Assembly: GCA_941918925.1 (NCBI GenBank)
Contig: OW799233.1
Span: 116,883,833-116,947,832, forward strand
DNA length: 64,000 bases
Source: Phyto melanocephala
Taxonomy: Eukaryota; Arthropoda; Insecta; Diptera; Rhinophoridae
Reading direction: 5' to 3'
How positions within the stretch are numbered: the first letter of the stretch is position 1; each line of letters starts with the position of its first letter. Shown piece after piece: positions 36,459-49,220 of this stretch. The notes under the pieces were generated by a model. That model did not search any database, was not told the DNA's origin, and saw only the letters and a list, made by a program, of their open reading frames with translations. The position numbers and the translations under genes were made by a program.

Positions 36459-36869
36459 TTTACATGATGAGTTTTATTACGTCCAATTTTTTTAATTCCC
36501 TTTTAAAGTTGTTACCAAAAACTACTCAAATTTTGGTTTTGATGTTTTTTTTGGACGTCTAATTTCTAGTTTATATTGTAGACTATTGAATTTATATATT
36601 TAATATTTTTTTTTTTTTTTATTTTGAATATTGAAAAAACGTATTACTTTAATATTGTTTTTATCAGTCAAAAAGCACAATCCAGTTGATGAGAATATTA
36701 AAATAAAACGTAACAGAAAGAAGAGAAAAAAGTGTAAAGCGAAGTGTCAAAAAAAACCATGAAAACAGAAAACATGTCTACTTTTCTACCCCCCTTTCTT
36801 CTCTATACCGCTTGCTACCAAACAAAAAATGACGTCCAAAATCGGACGTCATAAAATTCATCATGTAAA
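36459..36869. mobile_element. 411-bp MITE
   Basis: The ends TTTACATGATGA and TCATCATGTAAA are perfectly inverted. Pairing continues through 'gttttattacgtcc' with few mismatches. The right end also carries an internal GACGTCC/GGACGTC palindrome. The duplication is unclear and the superfamily is unassigned. Confidence 0.7.
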
Positions 36870-36900
36870 CCTACTGTTATTGAGTTCGTATGCTTAAAAG

Positions 36901-37481
36901 CTGGGGCACAATGAATCCGTCTTCCGTCAAACTTAAATTTTTTCAACTGACAACTAAGTTAAAATACATGTTTTCTTATGTGTGTTATCATATTCAATAC
37001 GTCTCCATCAACGCAATGTACAAAAGTTGACCAACTTTTAACTTTTGACGTACGTCAAGTACTTTGACAACTACCATATGGTTGTGCTTAAAAAGCCTAG
37101 TCAACCGGCTTTACAGCAGCCGCAGTACTTTTTTGAAATGCATGAGCCGCCACAGAAGCATGCAGTTTTTTTTGGTTCAAAACTCTTTTTTTATATACAG
37201 ATTGTATAAATTTGAAGCTAAATTGACATTTTCTTAAAAACATATTATTTTGTTTTATTATTTTTTTGTTATTGTGAAGATAAATAAATAAAAAATTTAT
37301 AAATATTATCGACCTTCAGCCACCGCTGTGTATTTTTGATTAGTCGCAACAGTCGACAATTTAACTGCTGATTATAATCCGTCAACACAAAGTACTGATT
37401 GTGCCAACCCCTCTCCGTCAATACGTTAATGTCAGTTGAAAAAGTTAAAGTTTGACGGACGACGGATTCATTGTGCCCCAG
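36901..37481. mobile_element. 581-bp TIR element
   Basis: The ends CTGGGGCACAATGAATCCGT and the matching right inverted repeat (acggattcattgtgccccag) are exact over 20 bp, and the pairing extends to 'ccgtcaaactt'. The flanks GCTTAAAAG and CCTTAAGAG look like a mutated 8-9 bp duplication, as for hAT or MULE elements. No ORF. Confidence 0.75.
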
Positions 37482-37490
37482 CCTTAAGAG

Positions 37491-39906
37491 TGATTAGATG
37501 AGTAACTCACAAAAGCGAGTTCATTCGAAGAACATAAAGTCAATTGTGAGTAAAGTTGGGCAATTACAGACATAGCGACTCTTCCTAAAAAAGACATCTT
37601 CTTCAGTAGACATTGTAGGACAGACAGGCAAGGGAACAAGCTCACGTTTTTAGTGTACACGTAATACGTGTTGTTTTAAATTTTGAGTTGCATTTTTTTT
37701 AAAATCATGACTTTACACGATTAAAATCGATTTATATTTCTCCAGATACTAGTGAAATGGATCCACGTAAGTGCTTAGAATTTTTGATATTGGTCCAACC
37801 TATAGGAAACTTTATATGAATTGCTATTTTGATTGGGTAATTAATGAATGATTTTCCTTTGAATAGTCACACTCTAAAATAATCATGAAAAAAAACTGGG
37901 TGTACTTTTGTCACTAACTTGAGCTTTTGAGTCAGTTGGATATTGGATATTATTTAGAGTTAGTATTTGTGTACTAGGGGGACTTGCGTGGATATAGAAA
38001 ATGCTTCGCTAGAAATGTTTCCACTAACACTTATTCTGATAATAAAACCGTGTAACTAGCCTTGGTTTTCACATCAGAAACTGAAAAATAAACAATAGAT
38101 TTGATATAGATCTTCAGAATGCCAAGGCCAACACTGAATTTCAACATCGAATTTAGAACAATGTGAAATTTAAACGGAATTTTAATTTCAGTATCAATGC
38201 ATATTAATCAGGTATTTGCAACGGTAATTTCGCTGTGAGTTACTCTGTCAAATACCACTTATACAAAAAAGAAAAAAGAAACATAATTTAAATCATGTTT
38301 AACAATAGCATTCGTTATTAGCTGGGCTGATAATTTCATCTGTATGTCTCGCCTTGCTATATTTAGTTTTCACCAAGGCATACATATAAATTATGTTGTA
38401 TGTATTGGCGAATTCAACTAAATTTGTTTTCTCATGAGAAAGTAAAACTTTATATACAAAGAAATATTAAAAGGCGAAGTCATATAAATTTTTTCTAATA
38501 TAGGCTGTACCCTAATTTTCACAAAACTAAGTTTTTGGTAAAAAAAAAAATATTTAAATAGTTTTATTTATTAATTTTAGAAGTCCCAATTGAAGTAAAC
38601 ATTTCTTTCATCAATGCTGACTTTATTGTATGTTGTATGTTTGTACATGTAATAAAAACATAAAAAAAACTTAGATCACGGGCTAGTTTGAACCCCTTTT
38701 AATCTTCTTTCCTTTTCCTTATATAAACTTTTTTGTATACATATTTCAAGAATTTCGTGTGCTAATGACTATTCTTTCCGCCACCACTCACTTACGATTT
38801 TTTTAATTGTTTATTTTAGTAGTTCATTTCTAATAAACATGTGTTGAAATTAAAATTCCAGCTAATTCTTAAATACTATTTCAGTAACGCAGTTTAAAAC
38901 AGCTCTTTAAAAATGAAATAAATAAAAATTTCATATATTTTCTTCATTCATTTAAGTACGACTATGAGTAAAAAATATGAATCTATTTTTCTTTCAAATA
39001 AGTTCTTTTGATTTATCGTTTATATTTAGCTGTAAAAAGGAAAGAATATATATACAAACATGTGTATATAAAAAATAAATAAATAAATAATTGATTCATT
39101 ATTTAATATTCTTGACGGTATTATTTCATAAAAAACACACAATTTCATTAATTTATTTAAATATACATAATTTTTTTAAAATCACTTTAAAATACATACA
39201 CAAATACATACATATCTACTAACTCCATATCATGGGGGTACAAATCAATTTTACGAGCATTTTTTGAATGGACAAGTGTATGTACACAAATGCTTTGAAG
39301 TATATTTATACATACACATACATATATGTACATATGTATTTATGTACATTTTGTTGATTGTAAGGAGTTCCTGTTTTTATTATAAATATGGATTTGCTTT
39401 TTTTTGTTATTGTAAGTACAAGTAGTGTAGGTAGAGTTTGTTTCTCGAATTAAACATGTATTTCAATGTCCCTGAGTATTGTGCTGTGGTTGTACTATTC
39501 ATGTTGAATGCCGGACGTACATATGCATTTATATATATACATACATACATATATGTTCATATATGTATGTACGAATATTTATATATATGCCGTACGCAAA
39601 CTTCTCAGAAAGTCTATCGAAATATAGAAATATATTTTATTATTTCTGACTTTGAAAAACTTTATATATTACACTTCGTCGTATTACTATAATTTCACTT
39701 CCTTACATTTTTCTAAATTTGCAAAAATATTAAAATGCCTGTGACAAATTAACAAAATTATAAATTTTTTTATTTATTATGATAAAAATTGAAGCATAGA
39801 AAAAATAATGATTTTTGATTAGGAATTAACAAAAATATTTGTTTACATTTAAATACCTTTTAAGTGACTATTTTTTTACCACATAAAAAAACAAGTTGTA
39901 TTTAAA
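37491..39906. other. AT-rich DNA with microsatellites
   Basis: Contains TACA/TATG-type microsatellite runs (39180-39600) that create spurious Tyr/Ile-rich ORFs. A possible short exon at 37746-37766 is treated as a finding. No gene is confirmed. Confidence 0.45.
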
Positions 39907-40692
39907 AGACAAGTAACAGTGCTATATTCAGCCGTGCCGAATCTTATATACCCTTCACAACGTGTAGTCATGCAATAACAATTGTTTGTATCACCATTCA
40001 TGTCATATAAAATACGTACATACATGTAAAAAACATACCTATAAAAAACATAGCATTGTAAAAATATAAATTGAGTTTAAAAAAAAATTACAAAAAAAAA
40101 TATATTAAAAATAAAAAAAAAATATATTAAAAATAAAAAAAAATATATTAAAAATAAAAAAAAAACTAAAATAAATTACAAAAAAATTTTAAAAAAAAAT
40201 TTAAAAAAAATTTAAAAAATTTTTTATAAAAAAATATTAAAAAAAATAATAAAATATAAATAATATATAAAATAAAATAAAAAAAAATTTTTTGGCTCAG
40301 CTGGGATTCGATGCCACGTTTACTCTAACCAGTATATATGTATGTTGTTGTTGTAATTGTGAAAAAAAAACGAGGTGGTCGTGGTTTTTTGCTCATATCT
40401 CAGAAAGTTATAGGGCGATTGTGCTGAATTTCAATAGCGATTCATTCCTGGATATTTCCAACAGATTCATACCATACTCAGATCTGAGGAACATAAAGTT
40501 GCTTCTAAAAGTTGATTTCAACCAACACACGGACAGATGGGCAGACGGACAGACGGTCAGGGCTTAATCGACTCCTCTATTCATAAGCTTTCAGAAAATA
40601 TATACTTAATGGGGTCGGAAATGAAAATTGTAGAAATTACAAACGGAATGACAAAGCTATATATACCCTTGTGCACCACAGGTGAAGGGTAT
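39907..40692 (+). repeat. 0.8-kb repeat family, copy A (full length)
   Basis: Starts ACAAGTAACAGTGCTATATT, then CCGTGCCGAATCTTATATAC and CCTTCACAACGTGTAGTC. A long A-rich tract (40070-40290) follows, then GGCTCAGCTGGGATTCGATG (a reversed tRNA-like module), 'ctcatatctcagaaagtta', the gacggacagacgg block and GTGAAGGGTATA. It shares the full order with 45141-45954 (inverted) and 62475-63272. Subterminal TATACCCTTCAC and GTGAAGGGTATA are inverted. No true ORF. Confidence 0.85.
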
Positions 40693-40954
40693 AAAAAAAA
40701 AAAAGAAAGTAGAGAATGCAGTTCACAAGAATATCGGAATTTATATAAAAAAAATCTAACTAACCAATTTTTTTATTTTTATAATAGAAAATACATCTCA
40801 TACATTAAATTTTTCAAAACTATTTGAATTGCATAACCAAAATAAGATTTGAAAATTTTTTTTCCAAAATAAAAATTTTTAAAATTTAGTTGCTTAACAA
40901 CTGCCACATGCCTTTATTAATTGTGTTTACCTTTATCAATTTGATGCTTAATAA

Positions 40955-41567
40955 CCCAGCATTTACACATGAAAGTAATTTTATGAAATTCGCAATACAC
41001 TCACACTTTTTCACTAACACACTCACATTAATTTTACTTTCCACTCAGATTTCAACGATTTTTTCAAGAAAGTAAATTTTGACGTTTTCATGAAAGGAAA
41101 GTGACAAATGGTAAACACTGTTGCCCACTAATAAAACTGATACAAATTTACAGGATTGTGGTAAAATATTATTGTAAATATAACTTATTTTTGTATAAAT
41201 GAAAATTTTTATAATATTTATTTTTCAAATATACATCAAGAATAATATTGATGTAATTTTAAAACAATTATTTTATTAAAAATTAAAAAAAAAATATTTT
41301 TTTCAACTATTGCATTTCAAATTTGTGTATGAAATATTCTTGGTAACTCTAAAGCTAGTGAAAAAATGGAGGCAAATTAAACTTATCAATGTACAATGTA
41401 TATCAATTATTGCGACTCTACGCTTTGACGACATTTTTAAAATGAAATTGCACTTTCCTGTGTAAACACACAAGAAATTTACATGAAAGTGGACTATTTC
41501 ATAGAAATTTTTATTTATAATACGTATACAGAAATTTCATGAAATCACTTTCATGTGTAAATGCAGG
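40955..41567. mobile_element. 613-bp TIR element related to 3417-4016
   Basis: The left CAGCATTTACACATGAAAGT and the right (read inward) CTGCATTTACACATGAAAGT differ by one base over 20. The interior shares several blocks with 3417-4016. The target duplication is not clear (TAA on the left only). No ORF. Confidence 0.7.
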
Positions 41568-41899
41568 ATTAAGTAACAACGTTTTGTAGAGAATTATCAT
41601 TTGCTTAAGATGAAATCAACAATTTCTTTGGGAAAAATTTTGTTTGGAGAAAATTTATGTACTTGTATTTTTCTGCAGCGTGATTTATTTCTTTTGAATG
41701 AATTTGTGTGGGAAATTAAGGCTACCATAAGAAATATGTAAATAAATGTATGAAATTGTGACATATGGAAAGTAGCCGCTATTAATCAGCTCATGAATTG
41801 AGGCTTTCTAGTTCAATATAGCTTGGATTCATTCAAATTTAGCAAATATTTGCCTAAATAAGCTTTACTACTATTTAATAATTATTATATATACATGTA

Positions 41900-42690
41900 G
41901 GGGGATATCAAAATAGACCTCTTCAATAAACGGGTCCCTTTTTGACTCCCTTCGTTACCCAGAGATAACAAGGTTACCCCGACCTCACTGAGTCCCGTGC
42001 CGTCTTAGGGGTTTGCTCTAGACTTTTTTGGCTTCCCATTGCAGACTGATGATTATCTACAATCCTCATCACAGAGTCCTTTGTAATCGCCAGCATCTAT
42101 CCCAGACTAATTTTCCCCCATAGCACTTACTTCTAACCTGTGCCTGCCAGTGGTACTAAGTCTATTGCCAGCCATTGCCGGACATTCGCATTCCACATGT
42201 GCCGCTGTCTCAGCAGTCTCAAGGCACATTGTGCAAACATCATCCTCGACAATCCCGATCGTTTGCAGATGATATTTGAAGTTGCCATGCCCTATGACCA
42301 AAGCAGTTATCCAGCTCAGGGTCCTCAGATTATATCCGAGTACCCTGACTGCATTTCTGCAAAGGGGCCTTTCGACCACCATACGTGCCTGTCTACATGT
42401 GGTCGTTTCCATCCACCTTCTCAGGTTCATAGATTTCACCCATTGTAGGATCTTTGACCGCACCATTCCATCCCCAAGATCAACTCAAGATTCCGGTCAG
42501 CAGAATGCCACAGCCGCTCCCCTTTTCGCAAGTTCGTCCGCCGCCCAATTCCCATCTATGCCAATATGGCCCTTAACCCACATTAGCGTTACTTCGTTCA
42601 CAGAGGCACACCTATTGAGCTTCAGAACACATTCGAGCACCAGTTTCGAGCTCACATCCATAAATAATTATTAAATATTATGTATTTATA
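41900..42690 (-). pseudogene. Non-LTR retrotransposon 3' fragment (RNase H end)
   Basis: The minus strand from 42690 reads KLVLECVLKLNRC, NEVTLMWVKGHIGIDGNWAA and DELAKRGAA. This is the end of an RNase H domain (V-x-GH-x-G-x2-GN-x2-AD). It continues through two stops into MVRSKILQW, LRTLSWITALVIGHGNF, then CTMCLETAETAAHVECECP, the CCHC-like C-terminal motif of I/Jockey-group elements. The ORF stops at 42107, and the 3' tail runs to about 41900. A 5'-truncated, inactive insertion. Confidence 0.8.
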
Positions 42691-42962
42691 TATACACCCA
42701 ACATGTAACAACAGATTAAAATTGCAACCAGTTTAAATTAAGAAAATTAATAATTTTTCAAGTTAAGAGTTTTCAAACAAACTTATTTCTCTCAAATACA
42801 AAAATTTTGTTGCGAGAAACAATTTGTTTGAAACACATGAGTGAATGATGCAGTTTTTTTGCAAAGTATAAATAAAACAGTCTGTAGAAAAAAAAAACGA
42901 TATAAGACAAATTTGTTATGTCATGTACGTATGTACATATGTATGTAAGTAAAAATATTATA

Positions 42963-43766
42963 TAAATGGTGATTTTTTAAGAGCTATAGGAAAGTTAAAA
43001 AAACACATAAAATTAAGAAAAATGCATAAAATCTTTATTTGAATCGATAGTACGGTCCATATAATTTAATGTTTGAAGATTATTTCATGCAAATGTTGAC
43101 CGTGACTGCGCCTCAAATGGTTTCGGCCGGTATCTCATGAATGTTTCAATGTTGTCTTCTAATGCGTCAATTGAAGCGGGCATATGTGTATAGACATGAG
43201 CTTTAACATAGCCCCACAAAAAATAGTCTAAAGGCGTTAAATCGTACGATCTAGGCGGCCAATTGACCGGTCCCGAACGTGAAATAAAATGTTCACCGAA
43301 CTCGCCTCTCAATAAGTCCATGGTTAAGCGTGCTGTATGGCATGTTGAAACCACATGTCATGTAAGTCAAGCTCTTGCATTTTGGGCAAAAAAAAGTTGG
43401 ATATCATCTCACGGTAGCTACGAATGGCGACGAATCGATAATTGTTGGTCATCATTAACACTGGCCGATACAGATGCAATATAAATTTGGTGCGAAATTT
43501 AGTCACTATAGCCCGAATAGCCGCTTCAGTGGGTCGATAAAACTGACCATAAAATGGAAGAAGCGCGAGATGAACTTTCTTAACAGAGCACGCATTTTAA
43601 TAATAAAATTCAATAATTTGCAAGCGTTGTTCGTTTGTAAGACGATTCATGGTTAAATTATAGACCAAACTGAAGATGTTTGACAGTGAAACAGAACACG
43701 AAACGTACGTCAGCTGTTTCAACCAGTGTTGCCAAAAAGATAATAGCTAAAAAATCACCCTTTATA
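42963..43766 (-). mobile_element. DD41D-type mariner, internally deleted
   Basis: The ends GGTGATTTTTTAAGAGCTAT and (right, inward) GGTGATTTTTTAGCTATTAT are inverted and flanked by TATAAA-like sequence. Minus-strand fragments in order: MNRLTNEQRLQIIEFYY, stop, AIRAIVTKFRTKF; then SYREMISNFFLPKMQELDL; then LTMDLLRGEFGEHFISRSGP and DLTPLDYFLWGYVK. The region with the first catalytic Asp (FSDEA) is gone, and frameshifts break the rest. Confidence 0.82.
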
Positions 43767-44539
43767 AAGAAGATTTTAAAAATAATCGCAATTTTTCCTA
43801 TCGGGCTCAGATTTTTTTAAGGGCAAGCCTAATTTTTATCTTAAAACAAGGCGGCTATGCTGATACATTTCATCCTACTAGAGAATGATTAGTTCGATAC
43901 CAGCAAATGGTTAACAATACAATTTTCTGAAGGTCAGCTAAATAACGTTTATTTTTATATTTTCAAGTATTTGGTAGTTATTTAGAAATAAGTAGCGCTT
44001 TTTTTCATGCAAAATAAATATACTATTTTTGTTTTCAAAACTTCGTTAAAAATTATTAGCGTAAAAATTTTTCCGATCACTAACTCATGTAGACCCAAAA
44101 AATGAGGCCTTAACAATTAGAAAAAACTAAAAAAATGTACAGAGTTGTACTTAATTGTCATATTCTGGAATTATAATTAAGATATGTACGTTTTTCAGTA
44201 GGAAAACATTGGAAAGGCTATCAGATTGCCTTTGATTTGATATACAACATAATGTTTTTTGGAAACTTTAATGAACATATTTATGACTTATAAGTCGGGT
44301 GAAACGCTCTTTAGATCGAGAAATATGAAACAAATTTTAAATTTATAATTTTTCTTCTATGATACACTTTGTATCTACTAAAATTTAGCAAATTTGGAAA
44401 CAGTGATGTCAATAATAGCAATTTATAAGGTTTATTTTAGATAATTAAACCCACATTGTAAAAACCTTATTTTTTGTGCATTTTGTTTTTGTTTTTGTAT
44501 TTGTAATTTTTTTATCTATATTTAATGAACCAGCTAATA

Positions 44540-46643
44540 AAGAATGAGATCGATAAAACCCTAACACGAATAAAACGCAATAACTTTGAAACGAATTAAT
44601 CCATTTTAATGAAAATAGCGTGGTTTAACAATAAAATAACAGTAAATTAAAATATTAATGCGTTTTGTAAAAATTCAGCTTTTTTTGATGAACTGTTTCA
44701 CCTTTTCCGGAATTGAGACCATGAGGGTTTTGATGGTATCCTTAGTAACTTTATTGCTGGAATAAGACCATTTCTGGGAAAAAATTTTAGTAGTATTAGC
44801 AACTTGTTTTGTATCCTTCAGCACTCTTTTGACTAAAGCCCAGTAACGTTCGATGGGCCTTAGTTCTGGACAATTAGGTGGATTTGCTTCTTTTTGCACT
44901 ACCACTATATTATTTGTTTCATTCTGCTGCAGATTTACTATAATGACACGACGCTAGGTCGGGCCAAAAATATGTTGACTTATTGTGTTTTCGTATGAAT
45001 GGAAGCAACCTCTTCTGCAAGCGCTCCTTGATGTAAATATCAGTGTTGATAGTCCCAGTAGTAAAAAATTTACTGCTTCTTTCTCCGCACGTGCATATAG
45101 CTTGCTAAACTAAGTACTTCTTTGGAAACTTTGTCTTTTTTATACCCTTCACACAGTGAAAAAGGGTATATATAGGTTTGTCATTCCGTGTGAAATTTCT
45201 AAATTTTCATTTCCGACCCCATAAAGTATATATTTTCTGAAAGCTTATGAATAGGGGAGTCGATTAAGCTCTGTCAGTCTGTCCGTCTGACCGTCTGTCC
45301 GTGTGTATGTTGAAATCAACTTTTTGAAGCCCCCCGACATAGGTTGGACCCGGGTAAGGTATTAAAATATCAGAAATATTCGGGAGTAGATCGGTATTGA
45401 AAATCAGAAACATCGGTACATAAACAACTGAGATATGAGCAAAAACCCACGACCACCTCGATTTTTTTTTCACAAAAACAACATTACAACAACAACATAC
45501 ATACATACAAACGTGTATACTGGTTAGAGAAAACGTGGCATCGAATCCCAGCTGAGCCAAAAAAAATTTTTTTTTAATTTTTTTTTTAATTTTTTTAATA
45601 TTTTTTTTTATTTTTTTTTAATATATTATTTATATTTTTATTATTATTTTCTATTATTTTTTTTTTTAATTTTTTTTGTATTTTTTTTTGTTTTATATAT
45701 ATTATATACATAATAATTTTTTTTTAAATTTTTTTAAAAATTTTTTTAAAAATTTTTTTTTTTTTTTTTTTTTTTTAACATACATAGTGAATTTTTAATT
45801 TTACAATGGGACGTTTTTATATATGTATGTTTTTATATGTTATACGTATATCATATGGGATGAATGGTGACACAAACCACTGTTATTGCATGACTACACG
45901 TTGTGAAGGGTATATAAGATTCGGCACGGCCGAATATAGCGCTCTTACTTGTTTAGAACTTAAATTGGTCATCGACATTACCTCTTCCATCGGCCACATA
46001 ATAACTTCGCCCTGGGAGCTGAGAAAAGTCGGCAAGAACGTAAGTCTCATCATCTATAATACAACACTCATATTTGTTGATAAAATTTCTAAGCAGTTCT
46101 TTGACACGACTTTTTGCATCCAAGTTTTTCTTCGAATTTCTGTCTGACACTTTCTGAACCTTGTAGGCCTTAAGCCTTCATATCTTTTAACCTTCCTTAC
46201 AAAAAAATCGGAACAGTTTGCTTTTAAGGCGGCTTTACGGTTTGAGAGGTTGGGATTTTGGTTTAGAAGACTAACAATCTTTGAAGCTAACTGTGGGTCA
46301 GTTATACCTTTTTTAGCTCCACTTCCAGCTTTCCTTTTAATACTACGACGTTCGTTATACACTTTTATCACACGCGAAACTGTTTGTCGTGACACCTTTA
46401 TCTCATTTGCAATAGATTTGTAAGTACGACTGGGATTTTTTAAAAAAATTGTTATTATTTTTTCACGCACTTTTTCTTCGGAATCCATTTTCAAACAAAC
46501 TAATAATCCGATTATGCTATTATTTTGTACACATAATCTGACAAGTTTTTAAATGCAAACTTGATCATAAACAGTTATATTTTTTGTGCATGAAAAAAGG
46601 TGGAATTAAAAATGTGTGTTAAGGTTTCACTGATCTCATTCTT
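44540..46643 (-). mobile_element. Tc1-like element split by a later repeat
   Basis: The ends AAGAATGAGATC are inverted with further pairing (aaaccctaacac against aaaccttaacac), and TA flanks both. The minus-strand transposase begins MKMDSEEKVREKIITIFLKN with paired HTH motifs (SIANEIKVSRQTVSRVIKVY). After a frameshift comes the first Asp block CCIIDDETYVLADFSQLPG. The 45141-45954 repeat then interrupts it. The host resumes with TKFPKKYLV, a stop (TAG for Trp), QAICTCGERSSKFFTTG, YFWPDLASCHYSKSAAE, and NPPNCPELRPIERYWALVKR with the final Glu. Dead copy. Confidence 0.85.
45141..45954 (-). repeat. 0.8-kb repeat family, copy B, nested in Tc1-like element
   Basis: An inverted full-length copy: TATACCCTTCAC at the left, the gacggacagac block, then GTATACTGGTTAGAG and GTGGCATCGAATCCCAGC (tRNA-like D- and T-arm motifs in forward orientation). 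A T-rich tract (45550-45780) follows, ending GGCCGAATATAGCGCTCTTA and CTTGTTT. It interrupts the Tc1 transposase between KFK and KTKFP codons, so it is younger than the Tc1 copy. No long target duplication is visible. Confidence 0.85.
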
Positions 46644-46645
46644 TA

Positions 46646-47793
46646 CACAGCATATTTTTAATATCCGATGCGTTGTCTTTAAAAAATTGCTTTTGTAAAA
46701 CTCATGTGCAAAGTGATCTTACAAAATTTCAATTACAGCGTTCCCAATTTTGTTCTGACAAGCTATTTAATATTAGCTTGAATAACTTATTAATACTGTT
46801 CGATGATGATGGTAAACGGTGTCTTCATTGCGCTGATTATTTATACCACCATTGTATCACACTGATTATGGAAGCTACCGGAAAAAAAGAATTAATAACA
46901 CTTCTGTAATGTTGTTTTCTTTAAGTATTTAGGTTAAAAAACAGAGTTTTTTTTAACAAAAACTATTTACTTTTACTAAAACAGACAATAAAAGCTTCTA
47001 AACAAGTTTGTCAAATTTGTTTTATGGCATTTAACTAACGACTTATGCATTTGATGGTGAACGGTACGGAAATTCAACGCTTAAATAAAAAATAAATTTT
47101 ACTAGTAAACTTTTATATAAAATTTAGGTTAGACCAGAAATATTTAAACGAAAGATATATTTTATTATTTTCTGTATAACAATATGGCGTATTACTTAAC
47201 AAATATATACATATATATTAAATATTTGAATAATTATTACCTAATTTATTTAAACATTTTTAGTATGTGTCGCTTACAGAATGTTTCAATAGCTTAACAC
47301 TCTCACAAATGTGTTCAGTTAAGCATTCATTATAAAAAACAATTGTGTATCGATGATCTTTAAATAAGAACAGTTTTAAAATGTAAACGTTAAGTTTTAT
47401 TCTTGTATGGTTAAAAATGTTGACACAAAATTTAATCTATCACAAAAAATACAAAAATAAAATCTTTTAGTCAAATATCAAGAAGTTCTTGTTTTGCAAG
47501 GCTCAATATAAAATGCTTAAATGACTTAAATAAATTTGTAATTAAAGCCGGTAGCCTATGTTAATAATACTATACTGTCGTTAAAATAAAAATTTTTCAA
47601 GGATTATTAAAGGCTTATAAATCAAATTTCCATAGAAAATCAGTTAATAAACCCTCTATAAGCCTTTAATAAATTTTATGCATACGGCGATTAGACCCTA
47701 AAATTTAATTTTTATTTACTACTCATTGAACCCGGTCCAGATTACTGGCCCCAATAATAGTTTTTGTTGCATTCATTTTGAGATGAGTTCTAA
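46646..47793. other. AT-rich DNA, nothing firm
   Basis: No supported gene. 47600-47690 contains a segment (aaggcttataaatc / ctataagccttt) that forms an imperfect hairpin and resembles 5960-6010 (aagcctttgaaaa, 'ttgcatacggc'), perhaps an old MITE. Confidence 0.4.
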
Positions 47794-47795
47794 TA

Positions 47796-48728
47796 CCGGG
47801 TGTTTTTTTCAGTGGTATAGAACTTCGAATTGAAATAAAACACAAGAAAATCGTTTTAATGACCATCAATTTGGCTTTATTGGAAGGATAATTTTATGCC
47901 ATTAATGTTTGAATATGATTTCAGGCGTGTGGCCGCCGCGGCTGGTTAGAATAAAGCCAATTCTACAGGTCCAATTTTTAACCACTTTTTCGAGCATATG
48001 GGGCCGTATGTCGGCAATAACGCCACGAATGTTGGCTTCCAATTCCCCTAACGTTTCTGGTTTGTTGGCGTAGACGAGCGACTTCACATATCTCCAAAGA
48101 AAATAATCCAATGGTGTCAAATCACACGATCTTGGTGGCCAATTGACAGGTCCATTCCGCGAAATCATGCGCTAATCGAATGTTTCCTTCAATAAATCGA
48201 TTGTGGCGTGCGCTGTGTGGCATGTAGCGCCGTCTTGTTGGAACCACAACTCATCCACATTCATGCCATCCAATTCGGGAACAAAATAGTCGGTTATCAT
48301 GGCTCTATACCGGTCTCCATTAACGGTAACTGCCTCTCCAGCAATATTTCGGAAGAAGTATGGCCCAATGACTCCACCAGCCCATAGAGCACACCAAACA
48401 GTCAGTTTTTGTGGATGTAATGGCGTCTCAAGGGTCGCATGTGGATTCTCTTCACTCCAAATGCGGCAATTTTGCTTGTTGACGTAGCCATTCAACCAAA
48501 AATAAGCCTCATCACTGAACAAAATTTTGCGATGAAAATCAGCATCGAGATCAATCTCAATTTTCGAAATAAATTTCCACGATTTGCAAGCGTTGTTCTT
48601 TTGTCAACCTGTTCATGATGAAATGCCAAACCAAACTGAACATAAATGACATTAGAGTTGCCAGATTTGACCACAAAATGCCAGTTTTATCTTTATTCGA
48701 AAAACAAACCTGTAAAAAAAACACCCGT
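47796..48728 (-). mobile_element. DD41D-type mariner, internally deleted, 933 bp
   Basis: The ends CGGGTGTTTTTTT are inverted with TA on both sides (47794-47795 and 48729-48730). The minus-strand transposase starts MNRLTKEQRLQIVEIYFEN, then loses the rest of the HTH region. It resumes at MFSDEAYFWLNGYVNKQN (first Asp), VNGDRYRAMITDYFVPEL, QQDGATCHTAHATIDLLKE (second Asp), and after a small frameshift ISRNGPVNWPPRSCDLTPLD (third Asp). Spacing between the second and third catalytic Asp is about 41, as in rosa-type mariners. Confidence 0.87.
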
Positions 48729-49220
48729 TATCTTTGCTAGTAGTTTAACTATTGTTGTTATCGAAATTTCTTTTATATTCGAATATTACGAATATTACAG
48801 ACAGCTCTGCTTAGCAGACTCTTAGTCGATCGCCGCAGGTACCTGAATAGTTATGATAACACAATAAACATACCAGTAGTATTATTTTAGGGCTGTTTTT
48901 ACTTGAAAAGCAACAACAATTTTTTTATGCTATTGTGAAATCCTAGGACACCTTGTGAATACATTAATTATTTTGTGACAAAAGTACTGTATAGGTATGT
49001 TAATCCTGGTTTAAAGGTACCTCCTTACAAATCTTTTTTAAATCCATCTAAATTTTTCTAAGCCGACCGAGTTTAGGAAGAAAAATGTAAGATAAAATGT
49101 ATTTATTTGCTTAATTTTTTTTAACTCGCACACAAAACACAGATGTCAAACCAATATAAAAATGATTTAAAAATTGTATTCGCAAATGTTGTAAATTTAG
49201 AAATGATTAAAATAAAAATA

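Noticed and set aside
39438..39692. Tyr/Ile-rich 84-codon ORF
   Set aside because: Its central part is a TACA/TATG microsatellite and the remainder has no protein-like pattern.
40292..40567. ORFs starting MAQLG at the 0.8-kb repeat copies (also 45264-45560 and 62885-63166)
   Set aside because: The same ORF appears in every copy because it runs from the tRNA-like module through the repeat body; it starts at a non-ATG codon in the A-rich junction and matches no protein family.
42140..42674. Two plus-strand ORFs of 102 and 132 codons
   Set aside because: They are antisense shadows of the non-LTR RNase H/C-terminal coding sequence on the minus strand, whose motifs are unmistakable.
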